Source: Prorocentrum cordatum (taxonomy: Eukaryota; Sar; Dinophyceae; Prorocentrales; Prorocentraceae). From it: 64,000 nt of DNA. The stretch is taken from assembly GCA_963575745.1 (NCBI GenBank), contig CAUYUJ010022059.1, positions 757,743-821,742 of the forward strand, in the 5' to 3' direction. The notes beneath the pieces are model-generated. The model was not told where the DNA came from. It made no database searches and was given only the letters and a program-made list of their open reading frames with translations. Positions within the stretch are counted from its first letter, which is position 1. Every line of letters begins with the position of its first letter. This document shows, piece by piece, positions 41,707 to 52,239 of the stretch. The translations under genes and the position numbers were made by a program.

Positions 41707-43700
41707 TCGCCCCGCCCCGACACACTAAGGTCCCGACAGTACGCAGCCTTCAGCTGCCGCAGCGACAGCCCGCAGCCTTCAGCTGCCACCCTGGGACCGA
41801 CGCGACGCCCTGGGATCATGCCTAAGAACAGCCAAGGCACCATCCGACGGTGGCCCTCCTGTCTGCCGTACAGTGAGGACGGGCCGCCAGTGCGCATGGG
41901 CGCACGCGTCTTCCTGGCCCGTTTCTGTCCCTGGATGCGCTGGGTCTACTTCAACGGCGGGTGGCGCCACTGGTGCGAAATCTGCCAAGAGCCCGTGGAC
42001 GACACACAGCACATCCTAAGTGACAAGCACTACGAGATGTCGGACGCGCGTTACCAAGACGGTTGGCCCGACCCGAACACCTTTGTCATTCCTGGGAATT
42101 TGTGGAGCAGCTGCACGGGTGGTTCCTGGGACACAAATCACCGTGTGTCTATTGTACGAAAGCCCTGGCTCGGCTGGAGGCCCGTCAAACCTTCGGTTTC
42201 CCAGGACGGTGCACGTTCGCCCCCGGGCCTCTTGATCCCAGAAGACGCGCTGCACGTGCCCACCACCTACCCTCTCTGGGACGACGCGCCGACGTACAAC
42301 TGCCCTGGAGGCACCAGGTCCGACCCAGAGCAGGTGCGAACGCACCTGATGGACAGACGTGAAGCTACAAGGACGGGCCTCAGACAGCCCGACCACGGCG
42401 ACGAGACCAGGACGCGAGCGAAATCGACCATAGGGCCCCCGCCTGCTGCGCCTGGGAAACCTACTGACGCCTCGGTCGGACCTCTACCCCCGCCCCCGCC
42501 GCCACACCCTCCGCCCGCCTGGGACCCACCCAATCAGCAGCGAAGGGTGATGCTTTCCGAGGATGACGCTTTATCACCAACAAGCCCAGCGGGTCTGGAT
42601 GATTCGTTAGCTTTGCAGGCGGCTGCCGAAGTAGTCAGTCTCTACTCTGTACCACTGGACTCTCCGCTTTCCAGGGTTCACCCCAAGGCGGCACTTGGGG
42701 AGCTGACTGGTGCCGTTCGACCCCCCTCACAGTGGCCCTACTCTCTCCAGGATCGTGGACAGACGCTACGGAGGATCGCCTGGGTGGAAAGCCAGGCCTC
42801 TGTCGAGACGGTGGACAACGGAAAAGACTCCACACGAGAGGACTTGGCCAGGAAAGGTAACTGTGCGCTCGGCGTCCGCATCACTAGGATCGACGCCAAC
42901 ACTGAGCTGGACGACCTAGATACCTTTCGGCTACGAAACGCGATGGATCTCCCAGAAGGTAAGGAGCTCTCCTTGCTGGAGTGGCCTTCTAAGTACAAGG
43001 TTGCATCCAGGACCCAGGAAGGACAAGGAAGGCAGGCAACTGTACATTTCCGTCACGGGCCCCACAGTCGACAAGGTCGCAACGTCACGGTCTGGTGGCC
43101 CCCCTCCCTGGGTGGCCCCATCCACCCCAGAGACGCCCAAGCGCTCGGCCTCAGCACTTCTGCCAGGTACCCCTCCGACAGGTGCATAGTGCTGTGCAAT
43201 AGTGGGAAGGGGGGGCCTTTCCATGAAGACGAGACCAAGGCAAAGCGGCCCCAAAGCGAATACGCTCCCTGGTATCGAGTAGACGAGGCCCCTTCCGACA
43301 TCCAGTTCTGGCGGCAGTGCTGGGCTCTTGACCAGATCTACCACCTCCGACAGAACCCCGCGGACCTGTTTGCCCACCAGCTGTCTCCTCTGACCTTTCT
43401 CTTAGCTTTCGTGCACGCCCCACGCGCCGATCGACTTGCGGCCAACGACCTGAGGCGCACCTGCTCTTTGGGCCTGAGCCTGAGGGCCAGGGCTGCCGCC
43501 ACCCTGGGCTACGACGTTCCCGACGCCGACCACGCGCAGGCTGTCCAATGCGGCCTTCTACCACAGGCACCTCCACTTCCCCTGGGTTTGAAGGCTTTCT
43601 CTGACGACGAGATTTCGGACGCGACAGGCTCTGTCTTCCAGAGGGCGCGCCCCGCCCCCAGCATGGACACCTTCCGCGTCAGGGTGGACAACACAAGCCG
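41707..43700 (+). CDS. C2H2-like zinc finger plus unknown region, helicase N-terminus
   Basis: Frame 1, open from the RNase H TGA; the first ATG is at 41818 (MPKNSQGTIRRWPSCL). Near the start: GGWRHWCEICQEPVDDTQH, then ILSDKHYE, giving Cys-x2-Cys-x9-His-x5-His, a matrin/U1-like C2H2 finger that often binds RNA. A Pro-rich linker follows (GPLPPPPPPHPPPAW), then about 400 codons of folded sequence (EDLARKGNCALGVRITRID, YRVDEAPSDIQFWRQCWAL, FAHQLSPLTFLLAFVHAP) in the position of the N-terminal beta-barrel/stalk region of UPF1-like helicases. A one-base deletion near 43698 moves the frame to 0 just before Walker A, so the TAG at 43753-43755 is not the original end. Listed length 645 codons. Confidence 0.65.
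41743..41786 (+). repeat. Tandem CTTCA hairpins between RNase H and next ORF
   Basis: Two identical hairpins GCAGC, CTTCA, GCTGC at 41743-41757 and 41772-41786, 29 bp apart. CCCTGGGA follows at 41789-41796 and again at 41808-41815. Confidence 0.75.
42187..42199 (+). repeat. CTTCG-loop hairpin
   Basis: AAAC, CTTCG, GTTT: an AT-rich 4-bp stem with a CTTCG loop, probably the same family. Confidence 0.4.
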
Positions 43701-46700
43701 AACAGCGACGCGACCAAGGCCCTTCAGGCCACCCTGCATCACCACGCCGTACTAGTGCACGGACCCCCTGGGACAGGCAAGACCACCTTCTGTATCTTGC
43801 CTGGACATGTGGGGATGTTGCTTGCGCCCGGGACAGGCAGTTGCGTTGGCCGCCGGTTCCAACACAGCGGTGGGCCAACCAGCTCTGGCGATGGCCGAAG
43901 CACATCGGCAACGACGCCTCGACCCAGACACGGGGTTTCCTCGGAAGTTCGCGCGCCTGGCAAGGAAGGGCCGTGTCAACGAGGCGCTCGTCGACCTGGC
44001 GCCTGAGGGCCACTACAAGAACGCCCACGGGGAATTCCCGTTCCAGGACGGGGACAAGAGCCAGGACTTCAGGCCCTACAAGGCGAGCCTACTACGAGAC
44101 GCCAGGGTAATCATGTCCACACACGAGGCAGCCGAGGCCCTCGGACAAAAGGACAGCCCCCACATCGTCCTCCTGGTAATCGACGAGGCTGGACAGGCCA
44201 CGGAGCTCCACGCGCTCACGTCCATGGTAAACCTGATCAACAGCGGCGGGGCCCTGGTCCTGGTGGGTGATCCGAACCAGTTGCCCCCTACGGTGCTCTC
44301 CAAGCTTGCGAACGACCTGGGACTTTGTGTTAGCATTTTCGACAGGATGTTCCACGCACTCCGCGGCCAAGAGTCGGCCGTGGTCCACCTTTCGATCTGC
44401 CACCGCATGCATCCGCAGCTGCTTGCCTTTCGGAACGCAGCCTACTACGGCAAGGGTATGACGTCCGGTATCATGGACCCGCTCAGGGACAGGCCCATTG
44501 TCGAAGGCATCCCATGGAGAGACATTACACCCTGGGAACCCGGACGACTGACAAAGCTGGCGTCTCTCACCGGTTCCGACGAGAACGACCTCCGCACGAC
44601 CCTTGAGCAATTGGACCCACCGCCAAGCGGAGAAAAGCACCGCTTCCTGCTGGTCGACACACCCTCCTGGGAAGTGACGTCTAACCTCCAACCAGGCTAC
44701 GCCAACCTCCCCGAAGCAGCACAGGCCGTGGGCATCGCGCGGGCACTTCTGCCCGAGCTCGAGAAAGGCACCTCCGTCAGAATTGTGTTTGGCTACCAGC
44801 TCCAGACGGCTATCGTCGCGGATGGCTGGCCGCAGGGCCCCCGCCATCTCTCCGGCGTCCTGCGAAATTCTAAAGGTGGCCAGAAGGGGAAGTCAGGCAA
44901 AGGGAAAGGCGGCACTGCTCGCGATGGACAAGACACCCTCGGCCCTGGACCCCCCCCTCAAGGCCACAAGGTGGACGTTCAACGGTGGGTGACCGTCTTT
45001 CGGGAGGACCGCAACGCCCAAACAGCCATCGGCACTTCTTTCCCTGGACTCCGGCAGGTCGCGGGCGAGCACATGAAGAGCGGTGCGCTCAAGCTCGCCA
45101 CCATAGACTCCAGTCAAGGAGGGGAGGCGGACATCGTAATTGTACTAACTACGAGGAGCAACGGGAACCACAACTGGGGCTTTGTCGACGACGCCAAACG
45201 CCTGAACGTGGCGATCACCAGGGCCAAGCGGAACATCCTGATCTTGGGAGACGGGCGTATGTTCGCCAATCCCACCTGGTCCCAGCTGCACGCGCTGTCT
45301 GAATACGGGCGCCTGACCCGCCTCTGGGCTCGCTTTCGTGGCAGTGCCCCCGCGGGCCACAGGAGTTCCCTGGTCATCGACGAGAGCTTCGGCCCACTGC
45401 ACGACCTCGCCTCCTGGGTACCCTCACCTATTGCCTGGAGCTGCGACGCAAAGGGGGAGAACGGACAAAATGAGCTGGACGCGGCCAAAAAGAAAGCACG
45501 TGACGCCCAGGCTATTGGTTTCGCCGAGCGCTACAACACTCCCCTGGACGAGCACTTCGACTGGGACTCCCTGGGGAAGCTAATCTCGGCCGGCCTCAAT
45601 GATATTCTCTCGACGCCTGCCTTCCACGTGGTCATCTATTTGATGTCTGGACTGCACCCGCACGAGTTCTCACTGGCTGAGACACCGCGACAACCGGGCA
45701 AACTCGACCGCAAGGCGTGGTCGCACTTGGGCTTCCTGTTCGACATGTCCCTGGGACTAGACGCAACCAATCTAGTTTACAACATGCTCTGGGTTGCAAT
45801 GGCGTGGACGCTCGGCCTGGGCACCCCCTGGCATGACGCGAACTACGCAATCCACGACGACTCCCTTCCACCGGTGCCACGCGTCAGAGGGAGGCGTGTA
45901 ACACTCTGGGGGCGGCGCCAGTGTATCCCCAAGGGGATCTTCCGGCAGGTTCCCAAGGTGTGGAGCACTGCTACCAAGGACTGCTGCAGGCACAGGAAGC
46001 ACCCTGGAATGGCCGGGCTACAGGACACCCTCCGTGGCGCGTTCGACGGCTCTAAGCGGGACGAGATCCGCAAGGAAATCATCGACACCGACGGCCTCCC
46101 CATGGAATCCTGCAAGGCCCGGTCGCTCTTGGTCGTCATGATGCTCATGCTCCGCGAGCCGCGCGTGTTCCTGTGGCCCTTCTCTCACGCAGAGCAGACC
46201 GGGGACGTCATCGAAGCCATCCTGGGTTTCAGTGTCCCCTGGCAAGAGGCGCATCGAGGGTTCCGACACGACTTTGCACGAACCTGGAGCCTCACGGTAG
46301 ACGACCTTGCCGACCTCCACGGTCGCATCGAGGCAATCCTGCCCCACATCTCCAGGTTCGTGGCGGTTGCGCACCACCACCCGGATGCGCGGGCAGCCGG
46401 CTGCCCGCAGACCTGGAGTGAAATGGACAGGCAGGATTTTCAGTTGAAAGCGCCGATGCTCGTCCTCGAGAAGATCGTCCTGGCCGCCACTCTGGCTTCC
46501 CTGGGTACGCACAGCTGCTCGGTGTGCGCGCTACACGTTGCGCTGGCGGGGACCGACGCCTCCCTGGGTGCCGACGATCGACTTGCGGGGCTCGCATACA
46601 TCGGCGGCGGATTTGCCTTATCCAATACCGACCTCAACGCCCCCTTGCCGCCCACCCCCGCCCCGGGCACCAAGCAGGACCCCCCATGCATTCCTGACGA

Positions 46701-48240
46701 AAGGCTCGCACCCGAGCAGAAAAACGGCAGGTTCAGGTGCGACAGGTGCGGGAAGGACCAGCTACGCTCCACCGATGGCACGTGGATCTCCGACGACACG
46801 CGCCAGATGGTCGCTCAGAATAGGCCCCAGGCCTACCTCAACGGCGCAAACATGGGGTGGCACTGCGAGAGCTGCTGGTTACGATACCTGGAGGATCAGG
46901 GCATTCCAGCACCGACAGGTGCGACAATTGCCGACAAGGTCAAGGAACACGAGCAACAGAGGACGGGTGCCGCTAGCAACGACAAGGCGGATGCTCTCCC
47001 CTCCCTGGGCCACCTCCCACTTGGCTTTGGATGCAGCCCCCAGGCGGACACGAGAACGCTACCGGACCTCATCATGACGCCGATGGGCATGAAGATCCCT
47101 GAGCGTGCCAACACCACCATTCCCATCCTACGGATCCGAGACGAACGGTTCGGCCTCAAAGCTGCCCAGAACCAGATCTACTCCGCTCGGTGCGACACAT
47201 GCCCCCCGGGGGCTCCGCTCCTCGTCTGGAACGCAGGAGCCCCGCCCTTGGGCTGTTTCATATGGAAGCCTGCGGAAGGGATAGGGGTGCCCGAGCAGGC
47301 CGGGCTGCCTCCCATCGACAAACGAGCCATAGCCTGGTGGGAGCGCAGATGGAACGCCACCTGGTGCTGTCGTCGCTGCCTGGTCCCGGTATGGAACATC
47401 GGTCCTGCTACCCTGGGTCACATCCTGGATCGGAACTTTAGAGCGCTATACCCAGCCGAGGCCCCTGTCCTTCCGACGCTCAGCAGCCAGATCGGAGCCG
47501 AGGTATCAGTGGACATATCTGAGTCTCTCCCATGGCTAGGCGCGGACGCCAAGGCCCAGGATCGTTTCACCAAGGCCGGAGCGAGCTACCTCCCTGGGTC
47601 TAGCGCCGCGGGTGGTGCTGCTTCCACGGCAGAGCGAGTTCCCAGGTCCCTCGCACAGCCCATGGAGCTCCTGCCAGATCTGCCAGTACCGCAGGGCCCG
47701 CTCCTGGACAACAGGGACGTCAACAACCCCGCGCTGAGCCCAAACGACCCCGGGAGCGGACCAGGCAGTGGAGGACTGTCCGCACAGCGACTGCTGGTGA
47801 CCTACCTCCGTGACTTCCACCCTGGGCTGGACTACACCTGGAGACAGTTCTGTCTCACCAACCGCGACTGCAGCACCCCAGAGCCCAGGTGTGATGAAGC
47901 CTCCTGGCCGGACGGACTTCTGACTGATTTCCTCAGAACGGTGTACGGCGATTGCATCCCTGAGAATTGCGTTCCGCCCAGCCAGCGCTGGGAGGGTAAG
48001 CGGCTGGCCGCGGCGCGAGTCGTCGCCCACCTCACCAACGGCGAGAAGCAGAGGGAGTCCTGGGTGAGGTACGCTTATGTAATCCATGCTCCGCTAGACT
48101 CTAGATTGCGGCCGCAAACACCAAAACAACCCTCCGAAAAAAATCAAACGCCTTCCCCAGCAAACCCTCCAAAAACCCTCCAAAAACCATCCGCGGACGA
48201 TCGAAAATCCCCCACCTCAAAAAACGTGGGTTCCACTTGA
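43692..48240 (+). CDS. UPF1-like superfamily 1 helicase with zinc ribbons
   Basis: ATP-driven RNA/DNA unwinding. Walker A is in frame 0: PNSDATKALQATLHHHAVLV then HGPPGTGKTTF (43758-43790). A one-base insertion near 43838 returns coding to frame 1, where motif Ia reads VALAAGSNTAVGQ. Then come motif II LLVIDEAGQATEL (Asp-Glu at 44182), motif III VLVGDPNQLPPTVLSKL, motif IV SICHRMHPQLLAF with NAAYYGKGM, motif V ATIDSSQGGEADIVIVLTT and motif VI RLNVAITRAKRNILILGD. These are the signatures of the UPF1/Senataxin/DNA2 branch. The C-terminal half (about 700 codons) contains two Cys-x2-Cys pairs at 46736-46880 (RFRCDRCGK, HCESCW) and two at 47190-47380 (ARCDTCPPG, CCRRCL). It ends with a Lys/Pro-rich tail and TGA at 48238-48240. 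Confidence 0.88.
43718..43730 (+). repeat. CTTCA-loop hairpin before Walker A
   Basis: GGCC, CTTCA, GGCC: 4-bp stem, about 35 bp upstream of the helicase Walker A codons. Confidence 0.55.
48105..48200 (+). repeat. CCCTCCAAAAA repeat near element 3' end
   Basis: Units of CCCTCCAAAAA/CCATCC in the last codons of the helicase frame. Similar units occur at 62106-62130. Possibly the 3' terminal simple repeat of the element. Confidence 0.45.
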
Positions 48241-48545
48241 AGTAACATGTGCGTAGGAGAAGGGAAGGGCGGAAAGGGGCCCACGGAGGGGAGATGCTTC
48301 TAGAGGGCGGAGGGGGGGCCAAAGGAAGGGGAGCGGGCATCGGGGATATCCAAAGGGGGGACGTAAAGGAACGGAGGGCGCGCGGGGAAAGAGGGGGGCG
48401 CGGAGGGAGCGAGAGAGAGAGGAGTAGAGAAGGATACAGGGAGAGAGAGGGATCTAAATTGAGGGAAAGACGGGGAGAAGGTAGAGGGGATGCGCGAGTA
48501 GGCACGTTGCGCAGGGGAGAAGAGCAACGAGGGAGGTGATCAAGG
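48241..48545 (+). repeat. GA-rich low-complexity tract
   Basis: Purine-rich, GGGAGA/GAGAGG-like; Arg/Gly-rich open frames are artefacts. Confidence 0.7.
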
Positions 48546-49130
48546 GGCGGGGCAGTCACGCGCCGAGATGGAAATGATAGGCGAGCGTGGGAAAGGGCAA
48601 AGCCAGCACCGCCGACTCGGCCATCCGCCCTCACCTTCTGTCGCTCTTTTGCAAAACCTCCCGCCCCGCCCAAACCCGCCCGACGACCCGCCGCCCGTCC
48701 GCTCTCCCCCTCCCGTTTTTCATGTTTACACGCGGGGCTGTCCCGCGTTCGAGCGGAGCTGGGCTCTGAGAAATTGGTCGCCACGGCGCCTCGGGGGGCG
48801 GGCGGGGGGAAGGCAACAGCCTTGAGGAATCCAACCAGTCCTCTGTGAGAAAGCGGTTCGGCGTTTCCTCTTCCAACCGTTGTTTATATTCGGTGAGGTG
48901 GTTCCCCCCCCCAAATGCCCCAGACCATTTGGACTTGACGGGGCGCAGCCCTAGGGGTTAGAGAGCCCAAGATGTTTCGGGGGGGTCCAAGGAGGCCCCG
49001 CCCAGTATCGCCCCAAACATTGCTATAGATACCCAGATGCTGCCCCGCATGGCCCCCGACGCGCCCGCGATAAGCCACGCGGCCGCTCCGAGATGGCCTC
49101 GAATGGCCATAGAGCATCTCAGAACCCCTC
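48546..49130. other. Unassigned stretch
   Basis: No gene or clear repeat; GC-rich, with isolated short open frames. Confidence 0.3.
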
Positions 49131-49132
49131 GG

Positions 49133-49159
49133 CAAAAAAAAAAAAAAAAAAAAAAAAAA
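49133..49159 (+). repeat. Poly(A) run
   Basis: About 27 A on the plus strand. It could be the tail of an old retroposed sequence lying to the left (48.96-49.13 kb), but no recognisable gene precedes it. Confidence 0.85.
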
Positions 49160-49249
49160 CACCCAAACTTGACCATACTTCCAATGCAAGACAACACAGC
49201 GAAATGCACATGATCGCAATGTCGCATCAGAACGCTTCAGGCGATGCAA

Positions 49250-49520
49250 GACTGTCCTACTATGCCACGAGAGAGCCCCGAGAGGGCCCAGTAACGCGCC
49301 AAGACGGCCCCAAGTACACCCAATAGCGCACAATAACGCCCCACGAGTGCTACTAGAGGCGGCTCTTGGGGCCCCAGATGAGCAACGTTGGTCGCTCACC
49401 CCCTCCCCATGGCCGATGCCGTCCTTGATGGCCCCAGTGCCCCCCCCCCGCAATGGCCCCTGAGAAGGCACTGAGGGAACCCCGAGAAGGCATTCGAGGC
49501 AACTGAGCAGAACAACCAAC
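49250..49520 (-). repeat. CTTGGG-type minisatellite array
   Basis: GCCCCGAGAGGGCCCAGTA-like units, CTTGGG theme on the minus strand. Confidence 0.5.
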
Positions 49521-50230
49521 GGGGTACAGTGTGGCCCCAGGGGCTCCAAGAGCGAAGACCCGCAACGGCCTTCAAGGGTGACCCCCGTCGTCGTCGCGAT
49601 CGTCGCCATCTTTGCGGACGCCGTCGCCGCCGCCAGATCACTCCATCACCCTCCTCGTCATCCTCCCCCCACCTCGTCCAACGTCATCCTCCCCCTCTTC
49701 ATCACCATCGCATTGACCACCGCCCCACTCCATATCACTACATCCCCACCCCTATTCCGTAGAGCCGCGAAGGCATATACAGGCTCCCCATCACCGTTAT
49801 TTAAACAACGGGTTGTTTCGCTTCTCTGGTCACGACAACTCGCCTGGACACGTTCTGGATGGGGTGGCGGCAAAAATGCGAAGCGTATACGATGAACGTG
49901 GCTTTGCAAGTGAATGTCCGACGCGGCAGCAAGACATGATGGTCACACACCAAGCACGGCGCTCGCGCCGAGTAGATTTCACAACGTGGCCCTCGACGGC
50001 CACAGAATTCACAGCGCCAATACAGCGCTGAGCGATCTAATTGTTGCAGCTGCTGTTCGAGTCTGAACGTCATCACCCTATATGTGCCCTCTGATCCTCG
50101 CCGCCGTAGCCCCCAACCTCCGCCCCACCCCGACCTGACATCATCCTCCTCCTCTCAGCCCCCTCCCACTCTTCATCGTCGGCTGTGTCGCCCCTCTCAG
50201 GGCGCGGGTAGCCTCACGCGGGCTGCGGGC
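49521..50230. other. Stretch with one end motif of the 850-bp repeat
   Basis: At about 49838-49880 it reads CTCGCCTGGACACGTTCTGG, ATGGGGTGGCGG, then ATGCGAAGCGTATACGAT, a solo copy of the repeat end. No gene seen; the exon at 50231-50516 follows. Confidence 0.45.
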
Positions 50231-50516
50231 CTATGAGGCGAACGTCATCTCCATTGCCTGGTCGTAGGCCTTCTTGATGCCCGTCGGCAAGTGCTTAGGG
50301 AGCACCTTGTGATCCCGCATCACGTTCTTGGCAGGCGTCATCCTCTGCCGCAGCCTCACGCCATCCTTTGCATCCGAGCTGACACACGCCTCAATTATCA
50401 TCGCTGCAGCCACGGCCGAAGCGATTGTAGTCGTCAACGTGCTGAACTCCTGTGTGATGTCCTGCTGCGGCGCAATCTTGAACACATCGCAGAGGTCCGT
50501 GTACGTGGTCAGGTCC
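50231..50516 (-). CDS. Putative 3' exon of the minus-strand gene
   Basis: Open frame of 95 codons beginning right after an acceptor-like CTGTTCGACAG: DLTTYTDLCDVFKIAPQQD, ITQEFSTLTTTIASAVAAA, MIIEACVSSDAKDGV, RQRMTPAKNVMRDHKVLP, KHLPTGIKKAYDQAMEM, TFAS, stop. Codon use and composition match the large exon at 52240-55191. Splicing LSQ at the end of that exon to DLTT keeps the frame. The junctions share the direct repeat CAGGA, which would give a GA-AG intron; dinoflagellates tolerate GC and GA donors. No known domain. Confidence 0.5.
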
Positions 50517-50617
50517 TGTCGAACAGCAACCACACCCCCGCGTCAGATGGGAAGGGTGACATGTGGCCTCACTGGGCCATCGTGGGGGGACGGGGCTGTG
50601 GTGCGGGGCAATTGCGT

Positions 50618-50672
50618 AGCTGTTTGCAACGGTTGTGGTCAGGAGGCCTGACCACAACCGTTGCAAACAGCT
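50618..50672. repeat. Perfect inverted repeat, 26-nt arms
   Basis: AGCTGTTTGCAACGG then TTGTGGTCAGG, a 3-nt spacer AGG, and the exact reverse complement. It lies in the putative intron just upstream of the 50.2-50.5 kb exon. In RNA it would form a very stable 26-bp hairpin with a 3-nt loop. Confidence 0.95.
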
Positions 50673-50679
50673 GCGTTGG

Positions 50680-51339
50680 CTCCCCTTGACGTCTAGCGCC
50701 CATGTCATGCTCGTCGTGGAGCGTGCAGCTTCTGATTTGCATATGCGACCGTTCACTCGCTGGTAGTTGTTCCTAGCGGCCGTTATCGTGTGCGTTGCTC
50801 GCAGCTGGTGCACGCGATGAAATGGTAATGCTTGCGGTTGTCACGACAGGATGGGTATAGTATGCACGTGATAGGGGGGTGCTGTCGTGCGGGAGAAGTG
50901 CCCGTTAACGATGATAGGGGGGAGTGAGGTGCGGGGAGTGGGGGGGTACGTCGAGGGGGATGCGATTGGACAAATGATGTGACTGGCTTAGGCGATGGCA
51001 GAGAGAACGAGGGGGTGGACGGGCGAGGGGGGAGATTGCCAGCGGGGCGAATGCGGTTCCGATAGTTCTGGTCGGCCCAGGAGTGTCCGAACACGGCCCC
51101 AGCGCCCTTGTCATCGACCTAGTCCCCACCACCGTTCCACATCCCCCTGATCCCCCCCATTCCTCGCACAACCCCTCCCCGCAGCGAACGTTGCGGAGGG
51201 GGGAGGGTGCGCGGAGTACATCTCACCCGCCTTCTGGGCGTAGGTGGTCTAGGGAGTTAGGTCGCACCCCGTCCTAGAAGAGCCAGTCTCCCTTCCCTCT
51301 CCCCTGGGCGTCTTTCGACGACCCTGCTATACTCTGTCT
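50680..51339. other. Putative intron sequence, unassigned
   Basis: No coding region on either strand; G-rich at 50920-51040. Confidence 0.3.
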
Positions 51340-52182
51340 AAGCCTCCCCGCAAAGGCACTGCAAAAGACCCTGCAAGATCCTGCAATGCCCTGCAACACG
51401 ACACTGCAACACCCTGCAATACCCTTGCAGCGCCCGCCCTGCAACGACCCTGTACGCGCCCTGCAACGACCCTGCAACGATCTTGCAACAACCCTGCAAA
51501 CACCATACAAAGTCTTGCAAGACGATGCAGATCCTTGGCACACCTTGCACAATAATACGCTGTCCGCCCTCCGCCTCGCGGTGCTTTCGTGGAGCCTTCT
51601 GGTGGCATCTTGGGGCCCGTTGGAGCCCCTCTTGGAGCCATATTGGGCGATAGTTCTCGTGGGGCCCTCCTGGGGGTGGGGAGAGGGCCTCCCCAGAAGC
51701 CCACAATGGAACCTACGAGCGGTACAACCAATCAATATTGTATTGGTTGGTATTCTGTCATTGGTGCCCCCTCTGTGATCCTTTCTGGGCCCCTCTTGGA
51801 GCTCTCTTGGGCTCCTGATGGGGGCCCCTGGGTACATATTGAACCCCTCTCGGGGTCTTCGCGTGGCCATCCTGGGTCGGCCCCGATGTCTCCGCAGAAG
51901 CCCCTAATGTAACCCACGAACGACACAGCCACAACAATGTGTTGTGTTTAGCCCTCCGCCTCTTGGGCCAACTCTGGGACCCCTGGCGTACCCCTCTTGG
52001 GGCCCTCTAGGGCCCCTGTTGGAGCCCACATGGGGCCATCTTGAGCCCCTCTCGGGGCCCTCTTGGGTCCTCCCTGTTGCGCTGCATGCTGCTACACTGC
52101 ATGCTGCTACACTTCCCTGGCCAAGACATCTCGCCCAAGCATCGTATCTGGATGGACTAGTGGGGGTACGCGAAGCGTCCAG
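51340..52182 (+). repeat. 850-bp composite repeat, copy 1
   Basis: Starts with ACCCTGCAA/CCCTGCAACA units (51350-51520), then CTTGGCACACCTTGCA and GTCCGCCCTCCGCCTCG. Two blocks of CTTGGGGCC array follow, separated by CTCCCCAGAAGCCCACAATG and CAATATTG or ACAATGTG sequences. It ends with GCTGCATGCTGCTACAC (twice), CTCGCCCAAGCATCG, TCTGGATGGACTAGTGGG and GGTACGCGAAGCGTCCAGAA. The same order is found at 60780-61622. It lies in the putative intron downstream of the large exon. Confidence 0.85.
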
Positions 52183-52239
52183 AATAGGCGATGTATGCGG
52201 GTGGTGGTGAGGGAAGTGGGCAGGTTAACGACTTCCATC

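Larger units (their letters stand above)
22978..48240 (+). mobile_element. Giant non-LTR retroelement with DNMT and helicase
   Basis: About 25 kb of one-strand coding DNA. It has endonuclease, reverse transcriptase, zinc finger and RNase H in LINE order, flanked upstream by a gag-like region, a RING finger and a cytosine methyltransferase, and downstream by a UPF1-like helicase. I group them as one element for four reasons: consecutive reading frames abut or overlap with almost no gaps; single-base shifts rather than spacers separate most pieces; in-frame continuation crosses several of the stops (28577, 34733, 40319, 41103, 41706); and two nucleotide motifs (CTTCA hairpins, CCCTGGGA) are shared from end to end and seem absent outside. 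The 5' end is placed at the relict spliced leader, the 3' end after CCCTCCAAAAACCCTCC repeats at about 48160-48190. No target-site duplication or poly(A) tail was identified. Nesting of two elements cannot be excluded. Confidence 0.7.

Noticed and set aside
22978-48240. A bacterial or viral operon, given many same-strand ORFs with small gaps
   Set aside because: No ribosome binding sites; the frames are pieces of eukaryotic retroelement domains split by single-base shifts, and a dinoflagellate leader relict is at the 5' end.
22978-48240. A host gene with many short introns to explain the frame changes
   Set aside because: Conserved motifs on both sides of most breaks are continuous to within one base (Walker A to motif Ia, DNMT motif I to IV, RING at the C8 run), leaving no room for introns.
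49133-49159. Poly(A) tail of the giant element
   Set aside because: It lies about 900 bp past the end of the helicase frame, with unrelated GA-rich and mixed sequence between.
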